This document shows, piece after piece, positions 53,632 through 63,766 of a stretch of 64,000 nt of DNA. Source of the stretch: Rhizobium leguminosarum bv. trifolii WSM2297 (GTDB lineage: Bacteria > Pseudomonadota > Alphaproteobacteria > Rhizobiales > Rhizobiaceae); assembly GCF_000271845.1 (NCBI RefSeq), contig NZ_JH719392.1, positions 1 through 64,000 of the forward strand, written 5' to 3'. Position numbers and translations under genes: made by a program. Numbering within the stretch: the first letter of the stretch is position 1; each line of letters begins with the position of its first letter. The notes under the pieces are model-generated. The model ran no database searches. It saw only the letters and a list, made by a program, of their open reading frames with translations, and was not told the origin of the DNA.

Positions 53632-54534
53632 ATGAAAGCCGCACTTCTCAAATCCTACGGCGATGTCGATCAGTTCGAAATCGGTGATATTCCGGCGCCG
53701 AAACCCGGACCGGGCGAAGTCCTCATCAAGATCAAGACATCCGCCGTCAATCCTTTCGATCTGATCCTGCGCCAGGGCTTCATGGCCAAACTCATCCCGC
53801 TGCCGCTGCCGGCAATTCTCGGAGGTGACGCCGCCGGTACCATTTCAGGCCTCGGCGAAGGCGTGAGCGGTTTTGCGGTCGGTGACCGTGTCGTCGCCGA
53901 TTTTGCCGCAAACGGCAAAGGCGCACATGCCGAATACGGTGTCGTTCCCTTCACATCCATCGCAAAGCTGCCCGCCGCATTGAGCTTCGAGCAGGGCGCC
54001 TCACTGGTCAAGGCAGGCCTTACCGGCCGGCAGACCGTCGAAGCGCTCGGCGTCAAGGCCGGCGACCGGGTTCTCGTTTCCGGCGGCCTCGGCACGGTCG
54101 GGCGGTCAGCCATCCAATATCTCAAGCAGATCGGCGCAAAGCCGGTGGCCGGGGTCCGGCCCGAGCGGTTGAGCGAGGGCCTGGAACAGGCGGGCGAAGC
54201 GCTCGATATCACCGTTGCCGCCGCAAGCCCGAGCTTCGACTATGCGATCAGTACGGCCGGCCCCGTGGCCGGCAACCTCATCGGCAATGTTCGCGACGGC
54301 GGCACGGTTGCGAGCATTGTCCCGGTGCCCGAAGGCGCCAATGCCGGAAACCGGGTTACCATCCGTGAACTCTACCACCGCACCGACGCGGCCATGCTCG
54401 ACGCTATTCTGGCGTCTGCCGCCAGCGGTGAGCTGGTGATCCCGATTTCCCACACCTTTACTCTGGACCAGATCGGCCTCGCCCAAAGCGCGGTTGCCGC
54501 AGGGGCTCCCGGGAAGGTGGTTCTCCAACACTGA
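53632..54534 (+). CDS. Zinc-free quinone-oxidoreductase-like MDR protein
   Basis: This 300-residue protein is a medium-chain reductase: 'KTSAVNPFDLILRQGFMAKL', 'LGGDAAGTISGLGEGVSGFA', coenzyme site 'RVLVSGGLGTVGRSAIQYLK'. It is the last gene of the LysR-linked set, 90 bp after DoxX. A 26-bp perfect hairpin lies shortly after its stop. Confidence 0.88.
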   Translation: MKAALLKSYGDVDQFEIGDIPAPKPGPGEVLIKIKTSAVNPFDLILRQGFMAKLIPLPLPAILGGDAAGTISGLGEGVSGFAVGDRVVADFAANGKGAHAEYGVVPFTSIAKLPAALSFEQGASLVKAGLTGRQTVEALGVKAGDRVLVSGGLGTVGRSAIQYLKQIGAKPVAGVRPERLSEGLEQAGEALDITVAAASPSFDYAISTAGPVAGNLIGNVRDGGTVASIVPVPEGANAGNRVTIRELYHRTDAAMLDAILASAASGELVIPISHTFTLDQIGLAQSAVAAGAPGKVVLQH

Positions 54535-54574
54535 AAGACAGACACGCAGCTCCACGCCACGTGAACCGTCATCG

Positions 54575-54600
54575 ACCGGCATGACGCTCTTCATGCCGGT
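54575..54600. terminator. Hairpin after the MDR gene, possible terminator
   Basis: ACCGGCATGA and TCATGCCGGT form a perfect 10-bp stem with a 6-base loop, 40 bp past the stop. No T-run follows, so it may be a stability element instead. Confidence 0.4.
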
Positions 54601-54780
54601 CTCTCGGCCGCTGATGCAATTGTTCTGTTCTGGAGCTCCTCGAGAGTCCATTTTTTCGCGCCGGTACTGTCGATTTTCGTATACGCCGATCGTCATGCTA
54701 ACGTGTGCCGCAATTCCCGCTGTGGCTTCAGCACGTTCTTGGCGCGTCTAGGACGCGCGGCAACAGAAGGAGGATATGTC

Positions 54781-55482
54781 ATGGATCATCAGCATCTGGT
54801 TCCCGCAGCCGTGCTCGCGGCAAAGAACGGCGTCCGCTTCCCCAATGAGAGCGAGGAATATCGCATCGCTCGGGATGCGCTCCTTGCCGAAGAGATCGAA
54901 TTGCGCCGGCACATCGAGCGCGTGGCGAAACAGCGCCGGGCGCTGCCGCCGGGCGGCGAAGTGAAAAAGGATTACCGTTTCGAAGGTGTTGACGGGCCGA
55001 TAAGCTTCAGCGAGCTCTTCGCCGACAAGGACACGCTGGTCGTTTACAGCTATATGTTCGGCCCGGAGCGGGAGCGCCCGTGCCCGATGTGCACCTCGCT
55101 GCTGTCGGCCTGGGACGGCGAGGTGCCTGATATGCAGCAGCGCGTCGCCCTTGCCGTCGTCGCGCTTTCGCCGATCGGCCGGCTGCTTGCCTTCAAGAAG
55201 GAGCGCGGCTGGCATCACCTGCCGCTCTATTCCGACCCGACGGGCGACTACAGCCGCGACTATCACGCCATCGGCACGGGCGGCGGGGATGATGCCGCCT
55301 ACAACGTCTTCACGCGCCGCGACGGCACCATTCGCCATTTCTGGAGCCAGGAAATGGGCGGGGTGACGGCCGATCCCGGCGAGGACCCGCGCGGCGCGCC
55401 CGATCTGATGCCACTCTGGACCGTGCTCGATTGCACACCTGAAGGCCGGGCGCCCGACTGGTATCCGAAGCTGTCCTATTAA
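54781..55482 (+). CDS. DUF899 thioredoxin-like protein
   Basis: This 233-residue protein matches DUF899: an N-terminal helical 'ESEEYRIARDALLAEEIELR', 'DYRFEGVDGPISFSELFADK', 'LVVYSYMFGPERERPCPMCT' with the CPMC motif and a thioredoxin-like fold, and 'WHHLPLYSDPTGDYSRDYH'. The function is not known. The ATG at 54781 follows GGAGGA. It stands alone on its strand. Confidence 0.88.
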   Translation: MDHQHLVPAAVLAAKNGVRFPNESEEYRIARDALLAEEIELRRHIERVAKQRRALPPGGEVKKDYRFEGVDGPISFSELFADKDTLVVYSYMFGPERERPCPMCTSLLSAWDGEVPDMQQRVALAVVALSPIGRLLAFKKERGWHHLPLYSDPTGDYSRDYHAIGTGGGDDAAYNVFTRRDGTIRHFWSQEMGGVTADPGEDPRGAPDLMPLWTVLDCTPEGRAPDWYPKLSY

Positions 55483-55502
55483 GACTAAAGCCGGCCGCTT
55501 GG

Positions 55503-56132
55503 TCAGCCGGTGGAGCGGCTTCTGGAGGTCTCGACCCATTCGAGGTTGGCGACCGAGGCCTCCGGCAGCGGCGTCGCATCGATGTCGTAGACATAGCCGC
55601 TCAGCATGTCGGCGGCGCGTTCCGTCGCCTTGATCTTCGCCTCGGTTTCCGCGACCGCCTTGGAGATCGCTTCGATGCGGGCGCGGAACATGTGGGCGAG
55701 TACATCGCGGCCGGACTGTTTTTCGAGCCGCTCCAGATGCAGCGCGACGCGCGAGGCGTGGCGCTGCAGCTCGCTCTTGCTGAATCGCGCTTTGCGCAGT
55801 TCCTCAGAAAGGCTGTCCTGCATGACGGCGACCGGATCGAAACTTCCGGGCTCGCGCTCGTCGAGCACCGCGTCGGTGACCAGTTTCTCGATCATCACAA
55901 GCGCCTGCAGCTCGGCGGCATCGGCGAACTCGACGTCATAGCCGGTGTCGTCGTAAACCTTGCGCCGGACCGGGTCGAGAAGCAGCGCATAGGCCTTCTG
56001 CAGGATGTCGAAAGCTTCGGTATCGCCGCCCGAATCGGGATGAGCGACCTTTGCCAGGCGCCGATAGGCGGCCTTCAGCTTTGCCTCATCCGCATCGCGT
56101 TCAACGCCGAGAATATCGTAGGGATCCGTCAC
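55503..56132 (-). CDS. J-domain (DnaJ-like) protein
   Basis: This 209-residue protein starts with a J domain ('DPYDILGVERDADEAKLKAA', then the HPD motif in 'AKVAHPDSGGD'), which stimulates DnaK. The remaining 140 residues are helical and charged, without a zinc-finger or C-terminal substrate domain, so it is a specialised J protein. The start is a GTG at 56132 with GGAG six bases upstream; upstream codons lack a J-domain-like sequence. Confidence 0.85.
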   Translation of the reverse strand: MTDPYDILGVERDADEAKLKAAYRRLAKVAHPDSGGDTEAFDILQKAYALLLDPVRRKVYDDTGYDVEFADAAELQALVMIEKLVTDAVLDEREPGSFDPVAVMQDSLSEELRKARFSKSELQRHASRVALHLERLEKQSGRDVLAHMFRARIEAISKAVAETEAKIKATERAADMLSGYVYDIDATPLPEASVANLEWVETSRSRSTG

Positions 56133-56306
56133 GCCTGCTCCATTGCTACCCGGCACGCCCGGACAGTCTAGGTCTTCTTCTGCATCAGAAAGGCGAAGTT
56201 TAGACCGAAAGCAGGAATGACGTCCATGGCCCGAAATTGAAATGGTCCGCGCGAACGCCCGGACCATTATTCGATTGCCCAATTTTTTCAGGCTGTTGCG
56301 CCAAGA

Positions 56307-56882
56307 TTAGTCGGTCGTGATCGACGCAAGATAACAGGTTGCCTCGCCATCGATTTTGAGTTCCGATCCGGCCGCATCCGTCATCAGCAGCGCATCGCCG
56401 GCCGCAAGCGTGCCGGTCTCATTGCTTTGCCGGAACCACAGGGCGCCGCGGTGGCAGAGCAACAGGCATGTCGACGACGTCAGCGGCACGGTCTTGCCTC
56501 CATTGACGTTGATGCGGATCAGCGTGTGGCCAAATCCCTCGCGGCGGGTCATGACGTTGAGATCGGTGATCGCGCCGTCCCGCAGCCTGGCGGCGACCGG
56601 GATGTCCGCCGGGAAGGCCAAAGGATCGCTTGCCGTCGTCAGCAGAACCGGCGCGCTGCCGTCGATGTCGAGCGTCATGCCGTTGCCGTCAAGGATAGCC
56701 AGCGTGCGGTCGATGCCCGGGAAGATCGAAAACGGCCCATCGGTTGCGACGGTCGCCATGCTGACGCGCCAGTCGAAACCGGCAAGCCCGGCGTCTTCGG
56801 GCGAAACGGCGATCTCCACCGTTTCGCCGCCGCCGTTTTTCCAAGGCATGCGTTTGTAATCGCCGGCGCGCAGGATCCTCAC
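56307..56882 (-). CDS. hutD: HutD-family protein
   Basis: This 191-residue cupin-like protein has 'MPWKNGGGETVEIAVSPEDA' and 'FDWRVSMATVATDGPFSIFP', the HutD signature. HutD is found in hut operons and is thought to hold urocanate or limit flux; it has no proven reaction. It is the last gene of the operon, 5 bp after hutU. Confidence 0.88.
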   Translation of the reverse strand: MRILRAGDYKRMPWKNGGGETVEIAVSPEDAGLAGFDWRVSMATVATDGPFSIFPGIDRTLAILDGNGMTLDIDGSAPVLLTTASDPLAFPADIPVAARLRDGAITDLNVMTRREGFGHTLIRINVNGGKTVPLTSSTCLLLCHRGALWFRQSNETGTLAAGDALLMTDAAGSELKIDGEATCYLASITTD

Positions 56883-56887
56883 GAGGC

Positions 56888-58561
56888 TCAGTTCCCGAGA
56901 ATGCCGGGCAGGCGCAAGCCCTTTTCCCTGGCGCAGTCGAGGGCGATCTCATAGCCCGCATCGGCGTGGCGCATGACGCCGGTCGCCGGATCGTTCCACA
57001 GCACCCGCTCGAGACGCCTTGCCGCATCATCGGTGCCATCCGCGCAAATGACCATGCCCGAATGTTGCGAAAAGCCCATGCCGACCCCGCCCCCGTGATG
57101 CAGCGATACCCAGGTGGCGCCCGACGCCGTGTTGAGCAGGGCGTTCAGGAGCGGCCAGTCGGAGACGGCGTCAGAGCCATCCTTCATTGCCTCCGTCTCG
57201 CGGTTCGGCGAGGCGACGGAGCCCGAATCGAGGTGGTCGCGGCCGATGACGATCGGGGCGGAGAGTTCGCCTGATCTCACCATCTCGTTGAAGGCGAGGC
57301 CGAGCTTGTGGCGGTCGCCGAGGCCCACCCAGCAGATGCGAGCCGGCAGGCCCTGGAAGGCGATGCGCTCCCTGGCCATATCGAGCCAGTTGTGCAGATG
57401 CGTGTTGTCGGGGAGCAACTCCTTCACCTTGGCATCGGTCTTGTAGATATCTTCCGGATTGCCGGACAGCGCCGCCCAGCGGAAGGGGCCGATGCCACGG
57501 CAGAAAAGCGGTCTTATATAGGCAGGCACGAAGCCGGGGAAGGCAAAGGCGTTTTCGAGGCCTTCGTCCTTGGCGACCTGGCGGATATTGTTGCCGTAGT
57601 CGAGCGTCGGAACACCGGCGTCCCAGAAGGCGATCATTGCTTCGACATGCTCGCGCATCGAGGCGCGTGCCGCCTTTTCCACAGCCTTCGGATCGCTTTC
57701 GCGCTTGGCCTTCCACTCGCCCATGGTCCAGCCCTTCGGCAGGTAGCCGTTGATCGGGTCGTGCGCCGAGGTCTGGTCGGTGACCATATCCGGGCGGATG
57801 CCGCGGCGGACCATTTCCGGCAGGATCTCGGCGGCATTGCCGAGCAGGCCGACGGACTTGGCTTCGCCTGCCTTCGTCCAGCGATCGATCATTTCAAGCG
57901 CCTCGTCGAGCGTCTCGGCCTTGGCGTCGAGATAGCGGGTGCGCAGCCGGAAATCGATCGAATCGGGATTGCATTCGACGGCGAGGCAGCAGGCACCGGC
58001 CATGACGGCGGCGAGCGGCTGGGCGCCGCCCATGCCGCCGAGGCCGCCGGTCAGGATCCATTTGCCCTTGAGATTGCCGTCATAATGCTGACGGCCGGCC
58101 TCGACAAACGTCTCGTAAGTGCCCTGGACGATGCCCTGCGTGCCGATATAGATCCACGAGCCGGCCGTCATCTGGCCGTACATGGCAAGGCCCTTCTTAT
58201 CCAGCTCGTTGAAATGATCCCAGGTCGCCCAATGCGGCACCAGATTGGAATTGGCGATCAGCACTCGCGGCGCGTCCTTGTGGGTGCGGAAGACGCCGAC
58301 CGGCTTGCCGGATTGAACGACCAGCGTTTCTTCTTCCGTCAGCGTCTTCAGCGTCGCGACGATGCGGTCGAAATCCTCCCAGGTACGGGTGGCGCGGCCG
58401 ATGCCGCCATAAACGACGAGCTCGTTCGGATTTTCGGCGACGTCGGGATCGAGATTGTTCATCAGCATGCGCAGCGGCGCTTCGGTCATCCAGCTCTTGG
58501 CATTGAGATCGTTGCCGCGGGGTGCGCGGATTTCGCGGATGTTGTGACGTGGATTGTTCAT
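56888..58561 (-). CDS. hutU: Urocanate hydratase
   Basis: This 557-residue enzyme uses tightly bound NAD+ to hydrate urocanate to imidazolonepropionate. Seen are '[20 protein letters not shown]' and '[20 protein letters not shown]', plus '[20 protein letters not shown]'. The length is typical of the family. It lies between hutG and hutD. Confidence 0.96.
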   Translation of the reverse strand: MNNPRHNIREIRAPRGNDLNAKSWMTEAPLRMLMNNLDPDVAENPNELVVYGGIGRATRTWEDFDRIVATLKTLTEEETLVVQSGKPVGVFRTHKDAPRVLIANSNLVPHWATWDHFNELDKKGLAMYGQMTAGSWIYIGTQGIVQGTYETFVEAGRQHYDGNLKGKWILTGGLGGMGGAQPLAAVMAGACCLAVECNPDSIDFRLRTRYLDAKAETLDEALEMIDRWTKAGEAKSVGLLGNAAEILPEMVRRGIRPDMVTDQTSAHDPINGYLPKGWTMGEWKAKRESDPKAVEKAARASMREHVEAMIAFWDAGVPTLDYGNNIRQVAKDEGLENAFAFPGFVPAYIRPLFCRGIGPFRWAALSGNPEDIYKTDAKVKELLPDNTHLHNWLDMARERIAFQGLPARICWVGLGDRHKLGLAFNEMVRSGELSAPIVIGRDHLDSGSVASPNRETEAMKDGSDAVSDWPLLNALLNTASGATWVSLHHGGGVGMGFSQHSGMVICADGTDDAARRLERVLWNDPATGVMRHADAGYEIALDCAREKGLRLPGILGN

Positions 58562-58585
58562 GGCGATTCCCCTGTCAAATGATCG

Positions 58586-59389
58586 TTATCGTTTCAGGTC
58601 GGGTGCGATCTGTTCGATGCGCACCAGAATGTCTTTGAGATGGACGCGAAGCTTGTCGGCCTTAGCCGCGTCGTAGGCGAAGGGTGTTGTCTCGGTTTGG
58701 AGATGGGTCGATTGCGCGAGCTCCATCTGGATCGCGTGCACGCCGGTCTCCGGTCGGCCATAATGGCGTGTCGTCCAACCGCCCTTGAAGCGACCGTTGA
58801 GGATGCTGTCGTAACCTTCGGCGGATTCGACGACGGTGAGCGTCGCCTGCGCGATGGCGCTGTCGCAGGTCTTGCCCATATCGGTGCCGATATTGAAGTC
58901 CGGCAGCTTGCCCTCGAACAGGAAGGGAATGTGGGAGCGGATCGAGTGGCAATCATAGAGGATCGCCACGCCATGGATGGCTCTGACGCGCTCGATCTCG
59001 GCGGCAAGTGCCGCATGATAGGGCGCATGAAAATCCCGCAGCCGCGCCGCGATATCGCCTTGATCAGGCGCCTGCCCATCCTTCCAGATCGGCTTGCCGT
59101 CGAAGTCCGTTTCCGGAACCAGGCCGGTGGTGTTCTGGCCGGGATAGAGGCTGACGCCCTGGGGATCGCGGTTGGCGTCGATCACGTAGCGATGGAAGGT
59201 GGCGCGCACGGTCGTGACGCTATCGAGCAGGCCGTCGTAGAGCTGGTGGATGTGCCAGTCGGTATCGGCAAGCAACCTGCCATTGTCGTTGAGCCGGTCG
59301 GCGATCTCAGCCGGCACGTCGGTTCCTGTATGGGGGAAGCCGAGGATGACGGGTGAGGTGCCCTGGCGGATTTCGTAGGGTGCGGTCAT
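58586..59389 (-). CDS. hutG: N-formylglutamate deformylase
   Basis: This 267-residue zinc hydrolase has 'FPHTGTDVPAEIADRLND', 'DTDWHIHQLYDGLLDS', 'IDANRDPQGVSLYPGQNTTG' and 'ILYDCHSIRSHIPFLFEG'. It releases formate from N-formylglutamate, the last step of the route that uses hutF. The start at 59389 is preferred to 59530. Confidence 0.93.
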   Translation of the reverse strand: MTAPYEIRQGTSPVILGFPHTGTDVPAEIADRLNDNGRLLADTDWHIHQLYDGLLDSVTTVRATFHRYVIDANRDPQGVSLYPGQNTTGLVPETDFDGKPIWKDGQAPDQGDIAARLRDFHAPYHAALAAEIERVRAIHGVAILYDCHSIRSHIPFLFEGKLPDFNIGTDMGKTCDSAIAQATLTVVESAEGYDSILNGRFKGGWTTRHYGRPETGVHAIQMELAQSTHLQTETTPFAYDAAKADKLRVHLKDILVRIEQIAPDLKR

Positions 59390-59441
59390 GGGCAAAGCAC
59401 TCCGATAGTGCAGGGGGGTGCCAAATACAGAGACATCACGA

Positions 59442-60977
59442 TCAACCCTCCAGAACCGGTAGGATGCCATTCGAAACCGAGGCGTTGAGCGCGCCCGTCG
59501 CCACCAGTTCGGCGGCGGCGGCGAGGTCATTTGCCATGTAGCGGTCGGTCTCGAGGCTCGGAATTTTCTCGCGGATCATTTCGATCGCCCTGGTCAGCTC
59601 CGGGCTGGTCGAAAGCGGCGCGCGCAGCTCGACGCCTTGGGCCGCGGTCAGCGCCTCGATGCCGATGATGCCGAACAGGTTCTCGCTCATCTGCAACAGG
59701 CGGCGGGCGCCGTGGCAGGCCATGGAGACATGGTCTTCCTGGTTGGCCGAGGTCGGGGTCGAATCGACCGAGGCCGGATGCGACATCTGCTTGTTCTCCG
59801 ACATCAGCGCTGCCGAGGTGACCTCGGCGATCATCAGGCCGGAATTCAAGCCCGGCTTCTTGGCGAGGAAGGCCGGCAGGCCGTAGGACAGCGTCGGATC
59901 GACCAGCAGCGCGATGCGGCGCTGCGAAATCGCGCCGATCTCGCAGATGGCAAGCGCGATCTGGTCGGCGGCGAAGGCGACCGGCTCTGCGTGGAAGTTG
60001 CCGCCGGATACGACCGAATTATCCGACAGCACCAGCGGATTGTCGGTGACCGCATTGGCTTCAATTTCGAGGGTGCGGGCGACCGAGCGCAGCAGATCCA
60101 GGCATGCGCCGTCGACCTGCGGCTGGCAGCGGATGCAATAGGGATCCTGGACGCGCTCGTCGCCTTCGATATGGCTCTGGCGGATGACCGATTGTTCGAG
60201 CAGGGCGCGAAGGGCGGATGCCGTATCGATCTGGCCCTTATGGCCGCGCAGCGTATGAATATCCGGATGGAAGGGCGCCGAAGAGCCCATGGCCGCATCC
60301 GTCGACATGGCGCCGGTGATCAGGGCGGACTGTGCGGCGCGGTGGGCTCGGAAGAGGCCGGCAAGTGCGAGCGCCGTCGAAGTCTGGGTGCCGTTGATCA
60401 GCGCCAGGCCTTCCTTGGCGGCGAGCACGACCGGCTTCAGACCGGCCCTTTCGAGGGCCTCGGCGCCCGGCAGGCGTTCCCCGGCGAAGAAAGCTTCGGC
60501 CTCGCCCATCATTACCGCCGCCATATGGGCGAGCGGCGCAAGATCGCCGGAAGCGCCGACCGAGCCCTTTTCCGGGATCAGCGGGATGACGCCCTTTTCC
60601 AGCATGCCCTCGATCAGCCGCACGAGCTCCAGCCGCACGCCGGAAGCGCCGCGCCCGAGCGAGACCAGCTTCAGTGCCATGATCAGCCGCACGACATTTT
60701 CGGGCAGCGGCGCGCCGATGCCGCAGCAATGCGACAGGATGAGATTGCGCTGCAGCGTGGCGACATCGGCACTGTCGATCTTGATCGACGCGAGTTTGCC
60801 GAAGCCGGTATTGATGCCGTAAACCGGCGCGTTGCCGGCGGCGATCTCGGCGATGCGGGCGGCGGCCTTGGCGATACCGACATCGAAGGCGGGATCGAGC
60901 CTGGCCGGCTCGCCGGTCCAATAGATGATTTCCAGATCCTTGAGCGAGACGGAGCCCGGATGAAGCGTGATGGTCAT
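59442..60977 (-). CDS. hutH: Histidine ammonia-lyase
   Basis: This 511-residue enzyme converts histidine to urocanate and ammonia. Ala142-Ser143-Gly144 in '[13 protein letters not shown]' form the MIO cofactor. Tyr53 is in '[14 protein letters not shown]'. '[12 protein letters not shown]'-type '[13 protein letters not shown]' is also present. It overlaps hutI (ATGA) and is followed by hutG. Confidence 0.97.
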   Translation of the reverse strand: MTITLHPGSVSLKDLEIIYWTGEPARLDPAFDVGIAKAAARIAEIAAGNAPVYGINTGFGKLASIKIDSADVATLQRNLILSHCCGIGAPLPENVVRLIMALKLVSLGRGASGVRLELVRLIEGMLEKGVIPLIPEKGSVGASGDLAPLAHMAAVMMGEAEAFFAGERLPGAEALERAGLKPVVLAAKEGLALINGTQTSTALALAGLFRAHRAAQSALITGAMSTDAAMGSSAPFHPDIHTLRGHKGQIDTASALRALLEQSVIRQSHIEGDERVQDPYCIRCQPQVDGACLDLLRSVARTLEIEANAVTDNPLVLSDNSVVSGGNFHAEPVAFAADQIALAICEIGAISQRRIALLVDPTLSYGLPAFLAKKPGLNSGLMIAEVTSAALMSENKQMSHPASVDSTPTSANQEDHVSMACHGARRLLQMSENLFGIIGIEALTAAQGVELRAPLSTSPELTRAIEMIREKIPSLETDRYMANDLAAAAELVATGALNASVSNGILPVLEG

Positions 60978-62236
60978 CGACCGTTCCTTTCGCCCCTGAA
61001 GACGCGTGCATGAAGTGGGTTGAAGCCGATGCGGTAGACGAGCTCGGCAAGTCTTTCGATATTCCAGATAGCAAGATCGGCCGACTTGCCGAGTTCAAGC
61101 GTTCCGGTCTCGCCGATGAGGCCAAGCGCGCGGGCGCCTTCGCGAGTGGCGCCGGCAATGCATTCCTCGACGGTGAGGCCGAAAAGCGTCGCCGACATAT
61201 TCATCGTCAGCAGCATCGAGGTGAGCGGCGAGGTGCCCGGATTGCAATCGGTGGCGATGGCGATCGGCACGCCCGCCTGGCGCAACACTTCCACCGGCGG
61301 CTTCTGCTTCTCGTGGATGGCGTAAAAGGCGCCGGGCAGCAGCACGGCGACGGTGCCGGACGCAGCCATCGCGGCAACGCCTTCCGCGTCGAGATATTCG
61401 AGATGGTCAGCTGAAAGCGCACCGTAGGAGGCGGCAAGCTTGGCGCCTCCAAGATTGGAGAGTTGTTCGGCATGCAGCTTGACCGGCAGGCCGAGCGCCT
61501 TCGCCTTGTCGAAGACGCGGGCGATCTCAGTGGTCGAAAAGGCAATGCCCTCGCAAAAACCGTCGACAGCGTCGGCAAGGCCGAGATTATACATGTCGTC
61601 GAGGCCGGGCAGCACGACATCGTCGAGATAGTCGCCGTTGCGGCCCTTGTATTCCACAGGCGTCGCATGTGCGCCGAGATAGCTGGTGGCGACGCGGACC
61701 GGTCTCACATGGCCGAGCAGGCGGGCGCTCTGCAGCATCTTCACTTCGCCTGATCTGTTCAGCGCATAGCCGGACTTGATTTCGATCGTCGTCACGCCTT
61801 CGGCCAGCAACGTATCCAGCCGCGGCAGAGCCTCGCTGACAAGGTCTTCGACCGACATCGCATTGGTGGCCTTCACCGAGGAGACGATCCCGCCGCCGGC
61901 GCGCGCAATCTCCTCATAGGTCGCGCCCTGAAGGCGCATTTCGAATTCGCGGGCGCGATTGCCGCCGTGGACGATGTGGGTGTGGCAATCGACGAGACCG
62001 GGGGTCACCCAGCGGCCTTCGAGGTCGACGATTTCGGAGTGCTCGATGGCCGACGCCGGCAGGTCGCTTTCGGCGCCGGCAAAGGCGATGCGGCCGTTTT
62101 CGACCAGAATTGCGCCCTTTTCGACGATGCCGAGCCCAGCGCTTTCAGGCGCCAGTGTCGCCAGGCGGGCATTGCGCCACAGCACCGGACGGGTGTCGGC
62201 AGATGGGGCTTCCTCTGAAAAATTGTTCCCGGTCAT
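60974..62236 (-). CDS. hutI: Imidazolonepropionase
   Basis: This 420-residue amidohydrolase has the metal motif '[20 protein letters not shown]', then '[20 protein letters not shown]', 'SADHLEYLD' and '[20 protein letters not shown]'. It opens imidazolonepropionate to N-formimino-glutamate. It is the first gene of the minus-strand hut operon; its start is 30 bp from the HutC-type operator. The ATG at 62236 is preferred to upstream frames. Confidence 0.95.
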   Translation of the reverse strand: MTGNNFSEEAPSADTRPVLWRNARLATLAPESAGLGIVEKGAILVENGRIAFAGAESDLPASAIEHSEIVDLEGRWVTPGLVDCHTHIVHGGNRAREFEMRLQGATYEEIARAGGGIVSSVKATNAMSVEDLVSEALPRLDTLLAEGVTTIEIKSGYALNRSGEVKMLQSARLLGHVRPVRVATSYLGAHATPVEYKGRNGDYLDDVVLPGLDDMYNLGLADAVDGFCEGIAFSTTEIARVFDKAKALGLPVKLHAEQLSNLGGAKLAASYGALSADHLEYLDAEGVAAMAASGTVAVLLPGAFYAIHEKQKPPVEVLRQAGVPIAIATDCNPGTSPLTSMLLTMNMSATLFGLTVEECIAGATREGARALGLIGETGTLELGKSADLAIWNIERLAELVYRIGFNPLHARVFRGERNGR

Positions 62237-62265
62237 CAGCTTTGCGCCTTTCCTTATGCCAAAAC

Positions 62266-62277
62266 ATGTATATACAT
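62266..62277. promoter_or_regulatory. HutC operator between hutI and hutF
   Basis: ATGTATATACAT is a perfect 12-bp palindrome containing TGTA-N2-TACA, the element described for HutC repressors. It sits in the divergent promoter of hutI and hutF, so one repressor can control both arms. Confidence 0.75.
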
Positions 62278-62358
62278 AATCAGCAGGTGACAAGAGAAAT
62301 TTTGCGCGCTCTTCTGGAAAAGAAAGATCTGTGGCGCGGCAGGAGGAAAGGGAAGGCC

Positions 62359-63705
62359 ATGACCATACTTCACGCAGGCACTGCACTGACGCCGCAAGGC
62401 TGGCAGCAGAACGTACGTCTGACGCTCGAAGCCGGGCGCATCGCCCGCGTCGTATCAGGCGCGTCTCCCGCGCCGGGCGATGAGCGCCATGCTTTGATCG
62501 TTCCCGCCATGGGTAACCTGCACAGCCATGCCTTCCAGCGGGCAATGGCCGGTCTTGCCGAAGTGCGCGGCCCGGCCAATGACAGCTTCTGGAGCTGGCG
62601 CACGGTCATGTACAAATTTGCCCTGTCGATGACGCCGGAGCATGTCGAGGCAGTCGCGGCCAAGCTCTATGCGGAGATGCTGGAGGCAGGTTTTTCCCGC
62701 GTCGGCGAATTCCACTATCTCCACCACGACCGGGATGGCAGCCCTTATGCCAATATCGCCGAGCTTGCCGAACGCATCGGTGCGGCGAGCCAGGAGTCCG
62801 GCATCGGCCTGACCTTGCTGCCGGTCTTTTATGCCCATTCCGGCTTTGGCGGTGCCGCCCCGATCGACGGCCAGCGGCGCTTCATCAATTCGCTGGAAAG
62901 CTTCGAAAGGCTGATGGAGGGTTGCCGCGTGGTGGCCGGCCGGCTCGACGGCGCCGAGCTTGGGCTGGCGCCGCACAGCCTGCGCGCCGCAACGCCTGAG
63001 GAACTGGCGAAGCTCGTGCCGATGGCCGGCGACGGTCCGATACATATCCATGTGGCCGAGCAGGTGAAGGAAGTCGAGGACTGCATCGCATGGTCGGGCG
63101 CGCGGCCGGTGGAATGGCTGCTCGATCATGCGCCGGTCGACGAGCGCTGGTGCCTGATCCATGCGACGCACATGACCGAGGACGAGACGCGACGGATGGC
63201 AAAAAGCGGCGCGATTGCCGGCCTCTGCCCGATCACCGAAGCCAATCTCGGCGACGGCGCCTTTGCCGCGCCGCTCTTCCTCGAAGAGGGCGGGCGTTAT
63301 GGCATCGGTTCGGATTCCAACGTGCTGATCTCCGTGCCGGAGGAACTGCGTCAGCTCGAATATTCGCAGCGCCTGGCGCTTCGCGCCCGCAATGTCGTCG
63401 CAGCACCCGGCGGTTCGACGGCGCTATCGCTATTTACCCAGGCGCTTGCCGGCGGCGGCGCCGCGCTGAAGGCGCCGGCCGGCCTCACCGAGGGCCATCA
63501 CGCCGATCTGGTTTCGCTCGATACTTCAGCCGTTCCCTATCTCTCAGGCGACCAGATTCTCGATCACTGGCTGTTTGCCGGCGGCATTTCCGTCGACTGC
63601 GTCTGGGCAGGGGGCCGCAAACAGGTGGAGAGCGGGCGCCATGTCAGGCGAGACGCCATCGATCGGCGTTTCCTCGCCGCCATGGGCGAATTGCTGGCTG
63701 CCTGA
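62359..63705 (+). CDS. hutF: Formiminoglutamate deiminase
   Basis: This 448-residue amidohydrolase has '[20 protein letters not shown]', '[20 protein letters not shown]' and '[20 protein letters not shown]'. It converts N-formimino-glutamate to N-formylglutamate, which HutG then cleaves: the five-step pathway. GGGAAGG lies before the ATG at 62359. hutC follows after 61 bp. Confidence 0.93.
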   Translation: MTILHAGTALTPQGWQQNVRLTLEAGRIARVVSGASPAPGDERHALIVPAMGNLHSHAFQRAMAGLAEVRGPANDSFWSWRTVMYKFALSMTPEHVEAVAAKLYAEMLEAGFSRVGEFHYLHHDRDGSPYANIAELAERIGAASQESGIGLTLLPVFYAHSGFGGAAPIDGQRRFINSLESFERLMEGCRVVAGRLDGAELGLAPHSLRAATPEELAKLVPMAGDGPIHIHVAEQVKEVEDCIAWSGARPVEWLLDHAPVDERWCLIHATHMTEDETRRMAKSGAIAGLCPITEANLGDGAFAAPLFLEEGGRYGIGSDSNVLISVPEELRQLEYSQRLALRARNVVAAPGGSTALSLFTQALAGGGAALKAPAGLTEGHHADLVSLDTSAVPYLSGDQILDHWLFAGGISVDCVWAGGRKQVESGRHVRRDAIDRRFLAAMGELLAA

Positions 63706-63766
63706 AAAAGAGCTTTTCCTGTCAAGCTATTCGAATTAGAGCGGGGGGACCAATCGGAACGTGTCG

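Noticed and set aside
59637..61013. 458-codon plus-strand frame antisense to hutH
   Set aside because: The minus-strand frame contains the Ala-Ser-Gly cofactor motif and is the true gene.
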